From the NCBI GenBank assembly GCA_016784945.1, contig JADHTP010000150.1:1-7458 (forward strand): a stretch of 7,458 nt of DNA. The letters are read 5' to 3'. Within the stretch, counting starts at the first letter, position 1. Every line of letters begins with the position of its first letter. The stretch is from Deltaproteobacteria bacterium (GTDB lineage: Bacteria; Myxococcota_A; UBA9042; DTJE01). Both the position numbers and the translations under genes were made by a program. The notes under the pieces are model-generated. The model searched no databases. It was not told the DNA's origin and saw only the letters and a list, made by a program, of their open reading frames with translations. Below are positions 6,832-7,458 of the stretch, one piece after another.

Positions 6832-6843
6832 GTCACCAGGTTT
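6819..6843 (-). terminator. Hairpin downstream of the cysteine-rich protein gene, possible weak terminator
   Basis: AAACCTGG and CCAGGTTT form an 8-bp stem around a 9-nt loop. It begins 19 nt after the minus-strand stop codon at 6863. In minus-strand reading the stem ends in TTT and a second CCAGGTTTT follows, giving an alternative right arm with four Ts. The stem is short and the T tract poor, so termination is only possible, and the structure may simply come from the repeat. Confidence 0.4.
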
Positions 6844-6862
6844 CAGCGTTGACGGACAGGGC

Positions 6863-7458
6863 CTAGTTCGTCCGGTTGCGCACGCGAAGGCTGTACTGGG
6901 TGTCCAGGCAATGCCCGGCCGCTCCTGCCGTGCGGGCCACACGGACCCAGAAGGTGTTGGTGTCGGTGTTGCAGTACCTCAAGTCCTTGATTGTATCGTC
7001 GCAGTGGACGCCATCGTTTTCGGCCCCGCCGCAACAGTCATCGGATTCCGAGATCACGCCCGCTTCGCATTCGTCGGGCTTGCAGCAGTCCCACAAACGG
7101 GGCCCCGGCGTGGTCAGGCAGGTGCCCTCCCCGACGTCGTCCTTCTGGTCAACGAAGTCGGTGAACCAGTCGTACAGACCCATGGTGCTGTTGCCACCGT
7201 TGCATTCCACGGTGGCGTCGCAAGCCCCCCGGTACACGTTGACCTTGATGTCATCACCCAGGATCATCTCCACCTGCACATGGAAGTTGTCCTGGCCGGT
7301 ATACACGAGGTCCCCGGCATCTGCCGTGTCCAGGGCCGTGAACATGTACCAGTCCACGTCCGTATCCGGCACGATGCGGCCCGAAATATCCTGGTAGCCG
7401 CCGGCCTGGGCGTCGGAGAAGTTACCCAGGTCCACGGCGTCAGCGCATGTATTACCCG
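6863..7458 (-). CDS. Cysteine-rich, probably secreted protein with PPC-like domain (5' end outside window)
   Basis: The open frame enters from the right edge (first whole codon 7456-7454) and ends in TAG at 6863, giving 197 visible residues. The GTG at 7435 is probably internal because the upstream codons, reading NTCADA, continue the same domain. The opening NTCADAVDLGNFSDA, then GRIVPDTDVDWYMFTALD, and the closing FWVRVAR...YSLRVRN follow the pattern of bacterial pre-peptidase C-terminal (PPC) beta-sandwich domains of extracellular proteins. Twelve cysteines are visible, including two CC pairs (DCCKPDEC and DDCCGG), in an acidic loop-rich stretch, which suggests disulfide bonding outside the cytoplasm. 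No membrane segment or sorting motif is seen at the C-terminus, which ends NRTN. Any signal peptide and other domains lie outside the window. Function is unknown. Such modules occur in large surface proteins of myxobacteria and relatives (general knowledge). Confidence 0.75.
   Translation of the reverse strand, partial: GNTCADAVDLGNFSDAQAGGYQDISGRIVPDTDVDWYMFTALDTADAGDLVYTGQDNFHVQVEMILGDDIKVNVYRGACDATVECNGGNSTMGLYDWFTDFVDQKDDVGEGTCLTTPGPRLWDCCKPDECEAGVISESDDCCGGAENDGVHCDDTIKDLRYCNTDTNTFWVRVARTAGAAGHCLDTQYSLRVRNRTN

Noticed and set aside
6694..6862. Small RNA or additional small gene in the intergenic gap
   Set aside because: Only a promoter, repeats and a short hairpin are visible. No convincing ribosome site with an open frame or long conserved-looking structure was found.
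6876..7397. Plus-strand open frame of 173 codons opposite the cysteine-rich protein gene
   Set aside because: It is rich in Ser/Thr/Pro without domain features, whereas the minus strand reads a coherent PPC-like, cysteine-paired sequence that continues past the window edge.

Overview
The window is GC-rich (roughly two thirds G+C by eye) and densely coding, with short intergenic gaps and two oppositely oriented gene blocks. The style fits a GC-rich Gram-negative bacterium. The metY-metX route, Na+-coupled amino acid symporters and a cysteine-rich secreted protein with a PPC-like fold together suggest a deltaproteobacterium or myxobacterium-like lineage. That placement is an inference from gene content and is not secure.

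Plus-strand block (1-3594): the 3' five-sixths of metY (O-acetylhomoserine sulfhydrylase), then metX (homoserine O-acyltransferase) 12 nt later in the same reading frame, then 19 nt later an aldehyde dehydrogenase of the coniferyl-aldehyde-dehydrogenase type with its own strong ribosome binding site. MetX acylates homoserine and MetY replaces the acyl group with sulfide to give homocysteine, so the two genes form the direct-sulfhydrylation branch of methionine synthesis. The aldehyde dehydrogenase has no obvious place in that pathway and may only share the transcript.

Minus-strand block (6752 down to 3611): a good sigma70-type promoter, a 564-residue alanine/glycine:cation symporter (AGCS family) and, 14 nt downstream of its stop, a 457-residue neurotransmitter:sodium symporter family protein (NSS/SNF). 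They look like a two-gene operon for Na+-coupled amino acid uptake. It converges on the methionine block with only 16 nt between stop codons and no visible terminator. The AGCS protein carries about 110 extra residues in an external loop between membrane segments 8 and 9.

The 169-nt gap at 6694-6862 is the only sizeable non-coding stretch. It holds the transporter promoter, a G8 tract, a heptanucleotide tandem repeat, a perfect 12-bp tandem duplication and a small hairpin. Beyond it lies the 3' end of a minus-strand gene for a cysteine-rich, probably secreted protein whose start is outside the window.

I do not see a defence system, CRISPR array, RNA gene, transposase or other clearly new system. 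The features most worth a second look are the AGCS loop insertion, the repeat-rich intergenic region, the in-frame metY/metX junction and the cysteine-rich secreted protein.
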